Positions 15,793 through 24,777 of a stretch of DNA of 64,000 nt are shown piece by piece. Under the pieces are notes generated by a model, which was not told where the DNA came from, made no database searches, and worked only from the letters and a program-made list of their open reading frames with translations. The stretch is from contig CALXCO010000013.1 of assembly GCA_944386805.1 (NCBI GenBank), positions 1 through 64,000 on the forward strand, in the 5' to 3' direction. The DNA comes from an uncultured Clostridia bacterium. Lineage in GTDB: Bacteria > Bacillota > Clostridia > Oscillospirales > Ruminococcaceae. The position numbers and the translations under genes are program-made. The first letter of the stretch is position 1. Each line of letters begins with the position of its first letter.

Positions 15793-18435
15793 TCAGTCAG
15801 CTTTTGCCATCTTTTCAATCAGACTATCCAAAATGGCCATTGCTTCATCAACCTTGAACGGATCGCCGACACCGCCCTGTGCAGTATCAGGACGTCCGCC
15901 GCCCTTACCGCCGGTCACTGCGCAGACTTCCTTGATGATCTTGCCGGCATGGACGCCCTTCTTGACTGCTTCCGGACCAACCATGCAAACAAACATCGGT
16001 TTTTCCTTGGTACCGCCGCAGAACAGCGTGCAGGAGCAGGGGAACAGGTCACGCAGTTTGTCGCCCATCATACGAATCCGTTCAATCGGAGTTCCGGGGA
16101 CAGACGCATTGAATACGGCAACACCATTGACACGACGGACTTCACGGCGCAGCTGTTCCAGCTGACCGTCAGCCAGACGGCCGTTGAGCATTGCAATCTC
16201 ACGTGCGCTGTCTTTGAGTTCAGCTGTCATCTGTTCCAGCTTGTGAGGCAGTTCAGCGGGAGAAGATTTAACAACAGCAGCGGCAGCAGCCAGAGAGTTC
16301 TTCAGTCCATCTGCCATCGCAAGGAAGTTAAAGCCGGTAACAGCTTCAATTCTTCTGACACCGGCTGCAACCGATGCCTCAGATACGATCTTAAACAGGC
16401 CGACTTCACCGGTATTGCCAACATGGGTACCGCCGCACAGCTCCATCGAATAATCGCCAATCCGGACAACACGGACGGTGCTGCCATATTTTTCGGAGAA
16501 GAGAGCCATAGCACCTGCCTTGCGTGCAGTTTCCAGATCCTCTTCGTAATTTTCAACCGGAACACATTCCATAATCTTATGGTTGATCATCGTTTCAACC
16601 GCAGCAATCTCAGCCTGAGTCATCGGCTCAAAATGGGTAAAGTCGAAGCGAACAACATGATCATCAACCAACTGACCAGCCTGATGGACATGGTCGCCCA
16701 GGACTTTACGCAGTGCAGCCTGCAGCAGATGTGCAGCGGTATGGTTGCGCATGATCGAGAAACGACGTTCGATATCCACCTCTGCATGAACCTTTTCGCC
16801 CAGCTCGACGGTGCCTTCCACAACCATACCGATGTGGACGATCTGACCGGTGGGCATCTTCTTCATAGCGGTTACCCGGACAACGCCCTTTTCACCGCGA
16901 ATCAGACCGGTATCCGAAACCTGACCGCCCGACTCGGTATAGAAAGGAGTCTCAGGCAGGACAACCAGCACTTCGGTGCCTTCGGTTGCCAGTTCAATCG
17001 GGTTGCCTTCGCTGAGCAGCCCGGCAATCTCGGTATCACAGCTCTTAACCTGATAGCCGACAAATTTGGTTTCAACCTGCGGCAGATCAAGACTTTCGCT
17101 GTCCCAGGAAGAGCCGCCCTTTGCCAGATAATTCGCACGGGAACGGGTCTTCTGTTCTTTCATATATGCCTCAAAGCCTTCGGCATCGACGGTAAAGCCC
17201 TTTTCAGCGACGATATCCTGTGTCAGGTCGACCGGGAATCCATAGGTATCATACAGTTTGAAGACATCCTCACCGCTCAGGGTATGGCCATTGTCAGCAG
17301 CGACCTTGTCCATCAGCTGACGCAGCAGGTCAAGGCCCTTACCGATGGTCTTATCGAAAGCTTCTTCCTCATTGTAAATAACTTTCTTGATATAGCTTGC
17401 CTTTTCGGTCAGCTCAGGATAAGCCGACAGGTTTTCATGGGCAACGGTATCCACGACCTGATAGAGGAACGGGACGTCGATACCCAGTAATTTGCCATGA
17501 CGGGCAGCACGTCTCAGCAGACGGCGCAGGACATATCCACGGCCTTCGTTGGAAGGAGTGACGCCATCCGCCAGCATAAAGGTGCAGGAGCGGATATGGT
17601 CGGTGATAACACGCAGCGAGATATCGGTCTTTTCATTTTCACCATAGTGAACGCCGGCAATCTCGGAGATCTTTTTCATGATATTCTGGACGGTATCGAC
17701 CTCAAACAGGTTGTCTACATCCTGCATGATGCAGGCAATTCTTTCCAGACCCATACCGGTATCGATATTGGGTTTGGCCATCCGTTCATAGTGGCCTTCG
17801 CCGTCGGAGTCGAACTGAGAGAATACCAGGTTCCAGAACTCGACATAACGGTCGCAGTCACAGCCAGGGCCGCAGGTGGGTTTACCACAGCCGCGCGCCT
17901 CGCCGCGGTCAAAGTAAATTTCCGAGCAGGGGCCGCAGGGACCGGAACCATGTTCCCAGAAGTTGTCTTCCTTGCCGAGACGGACAATCCGCTCAGGCGC
18001 GACGCCGACTTCTTTGGTCCAGATATCAAACGCTTCGTCATCATCCTGATAGATGGTAACCCAGAGACGGTCAACCGGCAGTTCCAGGACCTTGGTGATA
18101 AATTCCCAGGCCCAGGCAGTTGCTTCATGTTTGAAGTAATCGCCAAACGAGAAATTGCCCAGCATCTCAAAATAGGTGCCATGGCGTGCGGTCTTACCGA
18201 TATGTTCAATATCCTCGGTACGGATACATTTCTGACAGGTTGTCACACGGGTATTGGGCGGAGTTGCCTGTCCGAGGAAGAATTTTTTCAGCGGCGCCAT
18301 GCCGGAGTTAATCAGCAGAAGGCTGGTATCATCTTTCGGGGGAATCAGGGGGGCGCTTGCCATACGGGTATGGCCCTTGCCTTCAAAGAAGGAAAGGTAT
18401 TTTTCGCGCAGATCATTTAAACTTGTCCACTGCAT
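15793..18435 (-). CDS. alaS: Alanine--tRNA ligase
   Basis: Full-length alanyl-tRNA synthetase of 880 residues. In order: class II aminoacylation domain (FLSFFEGKGHTRM-like start, then MLGNFSFGDYFK and DRGEARGCGKPTCGPGCDCDR split over the motif 2 region), tRNA-recognition region, editing domain with HTAAHLL and the ELCGGTHVG zinc site, and the C-terminal DHH-associated glycine-rich GGKGGGRPDTAQGG. AAAGGAAG lies eight bases before the ATG. Expression is controlled by the T-box leader immediately upstream, which senses uncharged tRNA-Ala. The tRNA-Ala(CGC) gene at 51821 is a substrate encoded in this window. Confidence 0.98.
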   Translation of the reverse strand: MQWTSLNDLREKYLSFFEGKGHTRMASAPLIPPKDDTSLLLINSGMAPLKKFFLGQATPPNTRVTTCQKCIRTEDIEHIGKTARHGTYFEMLGNFSFGDYFKHEATAWAWEFITKVLELPVDRLWVTIYQDDDEAFDIWTKEVGVAPERIVRLGKEDNFWEHGSGPCGPCSEIYFDRGEARGCGKPTCGPGCDCDRYVEFWNLVFSQFDSDGEGHYERMAKPNIDTGMGLERIACIMQDVDNLFEVDTVQNIMKKISEIAGVHYGENEKTDISLRVITDHIRSCTFMLADGVTPSNEGRGYVLRRLLRRAARHGKLLGIDVPFLYQVVDTVAHENLSAYPELTEKASYIKKVIYNEEEAFDKTIGKGLDLLRQLMDKVAADNGHTLSGEDVFKLYDTYGFPVDLTQDIVAEKGFTVDAEGFEAYMKEQKTRSRANYLAKGGSSWDSESLDLPQVETKFVGYQVKSCDTEIAGLLSEGNPIELATEGTEVLVVLPETPFYTESGGQVSDTGLIRGEKGVVRVTAMKKMPTGQIVHIGMVVEGTVELGEKVHAEVDIERRFSIMRNHTAAHLLQAALRKVLGDHVHQAGQLVDDHVVRFDFTHFEPMTQAEIAAVETMINHKIMECVPVENYEEDLETARKAGAMALFSEKYGSTVRVVRIGDYSMELCGGTHVGNTGEVGLFKIVSEASVAAGVRRIEAVTGFNFLAMADGLKNSLAAAAAVVKSSPAELPHKLEQMTAELKDSAREIAMLNGRLADGQLEQLRREVRRVNGVAVFNASVPGTPIERIRMMGDKLRDLFPCSCTLFCGGTKEKPMFVCMVGPEAVKKGVHAGKIIKEVCAVTGGKGGGRPDTAQGGVGDPFKVDEAMAILDSLIEKMAKAD

Positions 18436-18494
18436 GGGAACAACTTCCTTTCATTGATACTGTTTTGGACATTATGGATAAAGACCGGCCGGTG

Positions 18495-18763
18495 AAAAGA
18501 AAAAGGACTCCATCCCGCAAGGGACGAAATCCTGTCGTTTCCGTGGTACCACCCTAAATGAAGAAAATACCTTTTTTCGGTTCTTTCTCCTCTTTATCTT
18601 CCTTAACGCAGAAGGTACGCCGTTCATTACACGGGGCTCCCAGACGGCACACAGGCATTCCCAGCCGCACGGCCTTTCAGAAGCTTTTCAAAAGAAAAGC
18701 GGCGTGCTCTCTTGTGCGGGACACTGCCAGCTGGATCTGTTCTCAGCCGGTCAATATTTTACA
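18495..18763 (-). promoter_or_regulatory. T-box leader controlling alaS
   Basis: The diagnostic T-box sequence AGGGTGGTACCACGG is at 18541-18555 on the minus strand, followed by an intrinsic terminator (18505-18532, then T-rich 18495-18504). Upstream is a structured stretch with a perfect GCTTTTC/GAAAAGC hairpin nested in GCACGCC/GGCCGTGC, consistent with stem I. Uncharged tRNA-Ala would pair with the UGGN-type bulge and favour the antiterminator. I could not place the GCN specifier codon with confidence by eye. Confidence 0.93.
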
Positions 18764-18769
18764 GAAATC

Positions 18770-18798
18770 ATTATAACGCGCTGCAGCTCGCTTGTCAA
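18770..18798 (-). promoter_or_regulatory. Promoter of alaS
   Basis: Perfect TTGACA, 17 bases, TATAAT on the minus strand, placing the start of transcription a few bases before the T-box leader. Confidence 0.92.
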
Positions 18799-18950
18799 GC
18801 GGATTTGGCAGGATTTTTGCCCGGAAAAGACAGCGTCTGATATACTGTCTTCTGATTCGGTTTTTATGCTGACACTGTAGAATTTCAGGCGGTCAAAATT
18901 GTCAATTCCGACAAACTTATATTCCGCCCAACCCAACTTATCAAAACCCC

Positions 18951-18978
18951 TTGCATTTTTTATCAGAACCGCTATAAT
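18951..18978 (+). promoter_or_regulatory. Promoter of the MFS carrier gene
   Basis: TTGCAT, 16 bases, TATAAT, followed by a roughly 105-base leader in which I see no known riboswitch. The stretch 18799-18950 between the divergent promoters holds no gene that I can support. Confidence 0.6.
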
Positions 18979-19088
18979 GCCATTTAGATTCAGACATCCG
19001 AAGCTTTTCTGCGCAGGGTACGGAATGGTCTGGGATCCATTCACCTATATTTTTTATCTGCCTCGATGTATTTTGAGGAGGAACTGCC

Positions 19089-20447
19089 ATGAAAGTTGAC
19101 CTGAAAGCCAGGCTCCGCGGCCTGCAAGCAACCCTCTCTCTTCCACAGCAAAAGATGCTCCTGCTCTTTGGGATGGAAGGTATTCTCTATCAGTTTTCCC
19201 AGTCGGTCAACAACTTCGGAAACTGTCTGTACGCAACCGGACTGGGCGCTACCGATACTCAGATTGGCCTCGTCCAGACTGTCCCCAATGTACTGGCACT
19301 GATTCTGCTGCTGCCTTGCGGCATCCTCAGCGACCGGCTCAAACGCAGCCGTACCGTTCCGGCCACCTGTCTATTGGTGATGGGGATCATGTATTTCTTT
19401 TACGGAAGCGTCCCGCTCTTTGGTGCGCTGAGAATCAGTCTGTTTTTTGTTTTCCTTGGGATGACGGTTGCCTCTTCCGTTCTGTACAATGCCCTGTGGC
19501 AGAACTTTTTCGGCGATGTCACACCCGCTGAAAACCGCAACAATGTTTTTACCTTCCGCAGCCGGATTATGTTCCTGATTGGGGTCATCACACCTTTGCT
19601 GTGTGGATTTGCGATGGCCGCGCAGTCGGATCAGGACAGCAAACTGTTTGTTCTGCGGCTGTTTTATTACATCTGCGGCGTTCTGGTACTGATTCAGTTT
19701 CTGGTCATCCGGCGGATTCCCTGCCCGGAACAGGCCGGAAGCGGCAGGGACTTTTCTCCCCAGATGATTGCAGCCAGCGTCCGCACTGCGTTTCAGAGCA
19801 AATATTTTCCCCGCTTTTTCATCACCGGTGTCCTGTTTTACGTCAGCTGGCAGATGGACTGGAGTATGTGGTATATTGAAGAGACACAGTATGCCCATAT
19901 GAATGAAGCACATCTTTCGATTATGAACGCTGTCACCTGCATTGCACAGGTCGCATCCATCGGATTCTTTTCCCGCCTGAGCCAGAAACGTTCGGTTTAT
20001 TTTACGATGATTCTGGTGCAGATCGGCTATACGATCGGCATTCCACTTGCCATTTTTGCAATGTCCCCGGTTTTCTCCGACGGAGTGAAACCGTATGCGT
20101 TTATTATCTGTGCGATTGTCCCCAGTGCACTGGAATGCAGCTATAACCTCTGTCTGGTACAGATGATGCTGGCTGCCGCTCCTCGTCAGAACCGCAGCCT
20201 GATTATCAGTCTGTACACGCTGGTCACCACCCTGTCAAATGCAGTGGTGCCGCTGCTGGGTGTCCGGCTGTATACTGCACTGGGAGCCGACTGGAGCGCT
20301 GTCATTGGATTTGACAGCATTGTCTTTGTCATGCGGATCATATCTCTGGCAGAAATTATCTGGTTGTTTTTGACCACCAAAAAAGAAGGACGACTGTTTG
20401 CCACTTCTCCCGATGAACCAGCGGCAGAGAGCATCCAGTCTGCTTAA
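19089..20447 (+). CDS. MFS family transporter
   Basis: A 452-residue integral membrane protein with about 12 hydrophobic segments. The loop between helices 2 and 3 reads GILSDRLKRSRT, the classic MFS GxLxDRxxRR-type motif. FGNCLYATGLGATDTQIGLVQTVP at the start recalls the drug or sugar exporters of Firmicutes, but the cargo is unknown. GAGGAGG lies about eight bases before the ATG. It is transcribed alone and ends at a strong bidirectional terminator facing the SGNH hydrolase gene. Confidence 0.9.
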   Translation: MKVDLKARLRGLQATLSLPQQKMLLLFGMEGILYQFSQSVNNFGNCLYATGLGATDTQIGLVQTVPNVLALILLLPCGILSDRLKRSRTVPATCLLVMGIMYFFYGSVPLFGALRISLFFVFLGMTVASSVLYNALWQNFFGDVTPAENRNNVFTFRSRIMFLIGVITPLLCGFAMAAQSDQDSKLFVLRLFYYICGVLVLIQFLVIRRIPCPEQAGSGRDFSPQMIAASVRTAFQSKYFPRFFITGVLFYVSWQMDWSMWYIEETQYAHMNEAHLSIMNAVTCIAQVASIGFFSRLSQKRSVYFTMILVQIGYTIGIPLAIFAMSPVFSDGVKPYAFIICAIVPSALECSYNLCLVQMMLAAAPRQNRSLIISLYTLVTTLSNAVVPLLGVRLYTALGADWSAVIGFDSIVFVMRIISLAEIIWLFLTTKKEGRLFATSPDEPAAESIQSA

Positions 20448-20465
20448 AACGACAGAGCTATTATC

Positions 20466-20508
20466 AAACGGTGTTTTTCCGGACATCCATCCGGGAAAAC
20501 ACCGTTTT
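20466..20508. terminator. Bidirectional terminator between MFS and SGNH genes
   Basis: A 12-bp stem AAACGGTGTTTT / AAAACACCGTTT plus an inner CCGG/CCGG pair, T-ended on both strands, sits between two convergent genes. Confidence 0.9.
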
Positions 20509-20525
20509 GCATTTTATCTTCGACT

Positions 20526-21668
20526 TTACAGCTGAATCATTGCAGCCATCTTTTCACCACCGAGTTTACTGGGATGGAGATGATCACCCGAATCATACTC
20601 CGGCAGCATCCGGTCGGGGTCCTGCGGGTCTGCAACCGCCGACGCAAAATCAATCAAACCATCCAGTTCTCCGGCTGCCGTCCGGCGTTTCAGCCAGGCA
20701 TTGATCTCCCGGCGAAGCTCCAAAGTCTCTTCACAGCACCCTGGCATACCGCCAAACGGTGTGATGGTGCACCCGATCACCCGGATACCTGCCTTGCGCA
20801 GTGTGAGTACCGTCCGGGAAACGCCTGCTGCAAATGTTTCGAGGGTACAGCGTTCATCAACCGGCGGACAGAACTCTCCGCTTCCAGGCTGACTGACATC
20901 GTTGACACCGAGTGCAAGAATGACCGTGTCAATTCCGCTCTTCTCCAGCAAATCCCACTGCATCCGTTTTAAGCCCGACATTCCGAACAGCTCGCCCATC
21001 ATCTCGGCAAATTTTCCGCCAGTCGGCAGCAGCAGCCGGTTTCCACCGATTCCAAGATTCAGCAGTGCTGTTTCCTTCATCGTCTCCCGGACCTGTGCTT
21101 CCAGCGGATCGGTCCAGAGCCGCATTTCGGTAATCGAATCGCCGAAACAGGCAATTGCCCGCGCCTTTTCATCGGACAGCAGTTCAATATCCATCAGAGC
21201 AGGCAGTGGATGACCAACCGGGAAATCCTGCTGTGGCTGAGCAGCGGGGTCTTCCAAAAAATCCGGCTGGAGAGTATAATCGCCCGGCTGCGAATACACC
21301 ACCTGCCAGACACCGCTGGCAGAATGGGGCGCAGGTGCACCGGCAGGAAAATAAATCAATACCTGCAGCCGGTCGCCCGCATGGACCGGAAGGTACACTT
21401 CATCGCTCTGTATCGTATGTCCCGGCGCCAGCTTCAGAGAAGCAATTCCGCTGAAGGTGATTTCGGCGTTATTCCGTCCGTTCCAGACAGAAATCCCACC
21501 AATCCGCATCGGTGTCTCACCGTAAAGGTTGCCCAGCCGCAGTCTGATTGCATCTCCCGTCAGGTTGATCACAGTTTCCAGCCGAACGGTTCGTCCGACA
21601 GCGCCTTCAGTTCCCATCCGCGCTTCCCGCGGAGCGGCTGCAAAAGCAGTTACCCATTTTTTTCCCAT
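20526..21668 (-). CDS. SGNH/GDSL-type esterase or lipase
   Basis: A 380-residue protein with about 150 residues of beta-rich N-terminal domain and an SGNH hydrolase domain behind it. Block I is CFGDSITE (nucleophile Ser), block II GIGGNRL (Gly), block III LGVNDVS (Asn) and block V SGDHLHPSKLGG (Asp and His). The layout resembles enzymes that remove acyl groups from carbohydrates such as xylan or rhamnogalacturonan. No signal peptide is seen, so a cytoplasmic, imported substrate is likely. The RBS GAGGA is about 12 bases before the ATG. It is transcribed alone. Confidence 0.88.
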   Translation of the reverse strand: MGKKWVTAFAAAPREARMGTEGAVGRTVRLETVINLTGDAIRLRLGNLYGETPMRIGGISVWNGRNNAEITFSGIASLKLAPGHTIQSDEVYLPVHAGDRLQVLIYFPAGAPAPHSASGVWQVVYSQPGDYTLQPDFLEDPAAQPQQDFPVGHPLPALMDIELLSDEKARAIACFGDSITEMRLWTDPLEAQVRETMKETALLNLGIGGNRLLLPTGGKFAEMMGELFGMSGLKRMQWDLLEKSGIDTVILALGVNDVSQPGSGEFCPPVDERCTLETFAAGVSRTVLTLRKAGIRVIGCTITPFGGMPGCCEETLELRREINAWLKRRTAAGELDGLIDFASAVADPQDPDRMLPEYDSGDHLHPSKLGGEKMAAMIQL

Positions 21669-21739
21669 CTTTCAGCACATTCCTCTCTACTATCGCTGTA
21701 TCGGTTGGACAGGTGTCTATTTTTGGTATATACGGTTTT

Positions 21740-21768
21740 ATTATAGCAAATACAATTTTGGAATACAA
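21740..21768 (-). promoter_or_regulatory. Possible promoter of the SGNH gene
   Basis: TATAAT is clear on the minus strand about 70 bases before the start; the paired -35, TTGTAT at 17 bases, is a poor match. Confidence 0.45.
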
Positions 21769-21789
21769 TGACTATTCTTTGAATATAAG

Positions 21790-21822
21790 AAAACCGGTCC
21801 TGCCATTCAGGCAAAACCGGTT
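21790..21822 (-). terminator. Terminator of the long thyX-like to radA operon
   Basis: AACCGGTTTTGCCTG and CAGGACCGGTTTT form an imperfect long stem on the minus strand that ends TTTTCTTAT, 6 bases after the radA stop. Confidence 0.85.
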
Positions 21823-21827
21823 CATTG

Positions 21828-23207
21828 TCATCCATTCAGCGCCCGCAGCGCTTCCACCACATCCCGTACACCGGTAATCCGGATACTGCCATACCGGCTG
21901 GTATCCAGTCCCCTGAGGGAAGCTGCCGGGACCAGACAACGGGTAAATCCCAGCCGCTGGGCCTCTTTAATCCGGTCTTCCAGCCGGATAACACTGCGCA
22001 CCTCGCCTCCAAGGCCAACCTCTCCAATTGCCAGCAACCCAGCCGGTATTGGTCTGTCCCGAAGGCCGGACACAAGCGCAAGGGCAATCGGGAGATCGCA
22101 GGCAGGCTCGTCCAGAAACAGCCCGCCGACTACATTGACATACGCATCCAGTGCCGAAAAGGTATAACCAGCCCGTTTTTCCAGCACAGCCAGCAGCAGA
22201 CTCATCCGGTTATGGTCAAAACCGGTTGCCATCCGGCGCGGAGAAGCGAACCCGGATTTGGTCACCAGTGCCTGTACCTCCGCCAGAATCGGGCGGCTGC
22301 CCTCCAGCACACAGACGACACATGACCCGGATACTCCTTCCGGTCGTTCAGAGAGGAGCATAGCCGACGGATTGACAACCTGGGATAATCCCTTTTCCTT
22401 CATCTCAAAGACCGCGATTTCGTTGGTTGCGCCGTAACGGTTCTTAATGGCCCGCAGCATCCTGTAAGCGTGGTTCTGCTCTCCGTCAAACTGGAAGACA
22501 GCATCCACCATATGTTCCAGCATCCGGGGACCTGCAAGATTTCCCTCCTTGGTCACATGCCCGACCAGAATAATCGGGATATCGTTTTCTTTGGCGACGC
22601 CCAGCAGCGCATTGGTACATTCCCGTACCTGTGCAACGCTGCCGGCGGACGAACCCACCGCCGGCAGCATCATCGTCTGGATAGAGTCAATAACCACCAC
22701 CTGTGGACGTTCGGAAGCAATTGTCGCGATCACGGTGTCCAGGTCCCCACTTGACAGAATAAACAGACCCTTTGCATCCACACCCAGCCGTCTTGCACGC
22801 AGATGCAGCTGACCGGGCGACTCCTCGCCCGATACATACAGCACCTTCATTTTCTCGCCAAACGCCTGACAAATCTGCATCAGCAGTGTCGATTTTCCGA
22901 TACCAGGATCGCCGCCCAGCAAAACCAGCGATCCTTTGACCAGTCCGCCGCCGAGCACCCGGTCCAATTCCGACAATCCGGTCGTATACCGGATGGCATC
23001 TCCTCCGGAGATATCCTCACGAATCGAGCTGACCGGTGCCGGACGCGCCACACCGGTTTTACCACGGGAAAAGGCTGCTGCCGTCCCACCCAGCGGCGTC
23101 ACGGCAGAGAAGCTGTTCCATGCACCGCAGATCGGACATTTTCCCATCCACTTGGCGGACTCATGCCCACACTCTTCACAGACATACAATTCCTTTTGTT
23201 TTGCCAT
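21828..23207 (-). CDS. radA: DNA repair protein RadA
   Basis: A 459-residue RadA/Sms protein: N-terminal zinc finger CEECG...CPICG (about 10-27), RecA-like ATPase with Walker A GGDPGIGKST, the RadA-specific KNRYG motif, and a C-terminal Lon-protease-like domain (DAYVNVVGGLFLDEPACDLPIALAL region). RadA is a branch-migration helicase in recombinational repair. The ATG at 23207 has GGAGGGG directly upstream and gives the normal family length; the open frame back to 23324 runs into cwlD and is rejected. It is the last gene of the operon, 14 bases after cwlD. Confidence 0.97.
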   Translation of the reverse strand: MAKQKELYVCEECGHESAKWMGKCPICGAWNSFSAVTPLGGTAAAFSRGKTGVARPAPVSSIREDISGGDAIRYTTGLSELDRVLGGGLVKGSLVLLGGDPGIGKSTLLMQICQAFGEKMKVLYVSGEESPGQLHLRARRLGVDAKGLFILSSGDLDTVIATIASERPQVVVIDSIQTMMLPAVGSSAGSVAQVRECTNALLGVAKENDIPIILVGHVTKEGNLAGPRMLEHMVDAVFQFDGEQNHAYRMLRAIKNRYGATNEIAVFEMKEKGLSQVVNPSAMLLSERPEGVSGSCVVCVLEGSRPILAEVQALVTKSGFASPRRMATGFDHNRMSLLLAVLEKRAGYTFSALDAYVNVVGGLFLDEPACDLPIALALVSGLRDRPIPAGLLAIGEVGLGGEVRSVIRLEDRIKEAQRLGFTRCLVPAASLRGLDTSRYGSIRITGVRDVVEALRALNG

Positions 23208-23221
23208 TTTCCCCTCCTGCC

Positions 23222-23971
23222 TTATCCTCCGCCAACCGATGCGGCCAGTACAAAGGCAAACTTTCTTTGATAGTCCTCCTGCTGCAAAAGCGCACACTCC
23301 TCCGGATTGGACAGGAACCCACATTCCACCATCACAACCGGAGCCGGACAGTTGACCAGCAGCCAGACATCGCTGGTCGCCTTTTTCAGTTCCCGGCTGT
23401 TGTCCGGCTGGATATACTGAACAATTCCTTCCCGAAGCCGGTCGGCCAGTTCTTTGGAAGCCGGGTTGAGTGTACCGTAAAACATCTGTGCACCAGAATA
23501 TTTTGACTGGGTAAAGATATTCTGATGAATCATTATGACCGGCACGCTTTCATCTTCCGACATAAGTGCCAGACGTGCCTGTAAATCTTCCCGCTTTTTC
23601 TGGCGGATGGTTTCTCCGCCACTGTCCAGTCCGGTATCTTCCGTCCGGGTCAGGACGGGAATATATCCCATCACCGCGAGGAAATCCCCCATCGGCAGTG
23701 AAAAAGCGAGGTTGATATCCTTTTCAATTACCCCGCCGACGCCGATTGCACCGCCGTCAAACCCACCGTGACCGGGGTCGACAATCACTTTTGTCCGGAT
23801 ATCGCCGGTATATAGTGCCCGCCCTGCCGCGGCCAAAGCCTCTTCGCCGCCTGCCTGCCGCAGCAAAGAGGCGCCGAAAATAAGGCCGGTCACCATCAGC
23901 AGTATCAAAGATACCGCTGCCAGTGACCGCAGCTGTCGTTTTTTTCCGATTCCCGCCCTGTTTCCGCTCAT
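23222..23971 (-). CDS. cwlD: CwlD-type N-acetylmuramoyl-L-alanine amidase
   Basis: A 249-residue amidase_3 protein with an N-terminal membrane anchor (about 14-35) and zinc ligands in VDPGHGGFDGG, GVIEKDINLAF and MIHQNIF. The IHQN form with SKYSGAQMFYG following is characteristic of CwlD, which strips peptide from muramic acid so that muramic delta-lactam can form in the spore cortex; hence the organism probably sporulates. GGGGAGG lies eight bases before the ATG. It stands between a membrane protein gene and radA. Confidence 0.9.
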   Translation of the reverse strand: MSGNRAGIGKKRQLRSLAAVSLILLMVTGLIFGASLLRQAGGEEALAAAGRALYTGDIRTKVIVDPGHGGFDGGAIGVGGVIEKDINLAFSLPMGDFLAVMGYIPVLTRTEDTGLDSGGETIRQKKREDLQARLALMSEDESVPVIMIHQNIFTQSKYSGAQMFYGTLNPASKELADRLREGIVQYIQPDNSRELKKATSDVWLLVNCPAPVVMVECGFLSNPEECALLQQEDYQRKFAFVLAASVGGG

Positions 23972-24059
23972 GCTGACCGCCTCCCCACAAAAAAGGTATG
24001 CAGTCCCCTTCGGTAAAATCCCAACAGGGTGTAAACAAAAGCAAAACAGGGAAAATCAA

Positions 24060-24752
24060 TTACTTTTTCGCGCCCTTTTTGGCGTTCTTGTTTTCATAAA
24101 CCAGCCGGTTGCCAATCGAGATACGGCGTCTGCCCAGTTCATAACCAACCCAGATGAATACGATGTACAACAGCGGCAACAACACCATCAGAATAAGTTT
24201 TGGCCAGCTGCATCCGGGAGTCGCAGCAGTCGCCTGGATAACCTCCTCATACTCGGTACCTTCCATGATAATTGTCTCCGGCATGGCTTCCTGAGCGGCG
24301 ACGCTGTAAGGATGAATCAGGTTGATCAGCGGCCAGACCGGGGCATTCATCAAACGGTACACCCACAGCAGGTCGACCAGCCCGGTAATTTTGGAAAACA
24401 GCAGCAACACGTCCGAAACCAGTCCGGGTGCCAGGGCAAGCAGACCCATCTTCAGAGGTTTGTACGGGTCATACTGGGTTCTGCCAAACTGAATCAGGTT
24501 GGCGTCCTTATCTCCCATTCCCCAGCTCTGGGCATACAGCGTTCCGCCGGCAATCAGCAGGCAGATTACAGCCGTCAGAATTACTCCCCATGTACCCTGT
24601 GCCATAATTCCGCCCATCGAGAACACAACCACCACACAGATTACATTACAGATACACAATGTTTTGAACAGCGAAACAGCCAGTTCTTTCGGACTGTTGT
24701 GCAGCTGGACGCCTGTCACCGGCTCTTCCTTCTTTTTGTGAAACAGTGCCAT
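24060..24752 (-). CDS. Unknown membrane protein, four to five helices
   Basis: Not recognised. A 230-residue protein with hydrophobic segments at about 27-50, 54-73, 100-118 and 186-205, and a lysine-rich C-terminus. Its short N-terminal part MALFHKKKEEP is charged and presumably cytoplasmic. An acidic loop (AMPETIIMEGTEYEEVIQ) precedes the last helix. It sits inside the long operon between the U32 peptidase and cwlD genes, 88 bases before the latter. Being next to cwlD makes an envelope or sporulation role possible, with no direct sign in the sequence. Confidence 0.75.
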   Translation of the reverse strand: MALFHKKKEEPVTGVQLHNSPKELAVSLFKTLCICNVICVVVVFSMGGIMAQGTWGVILTAVICLLIAGGTLYAQSWGMGDKDANLIQFGRTQYDPYKPLKMGLLALAPGLVSDVLLLFSKITGLVDLLWVYRLMNAPVWPLINLIHPYSVAAQEAMPETIIMEGTEYEEVIQATAATPGCSWPKLILMVLLPLLYIVFIWVGYELGRRRISIGNRLVYENKNAKKGAKK

Positions 24753-24777
24753 CTTTGTACCCCTTTCCTGTCAAGGC

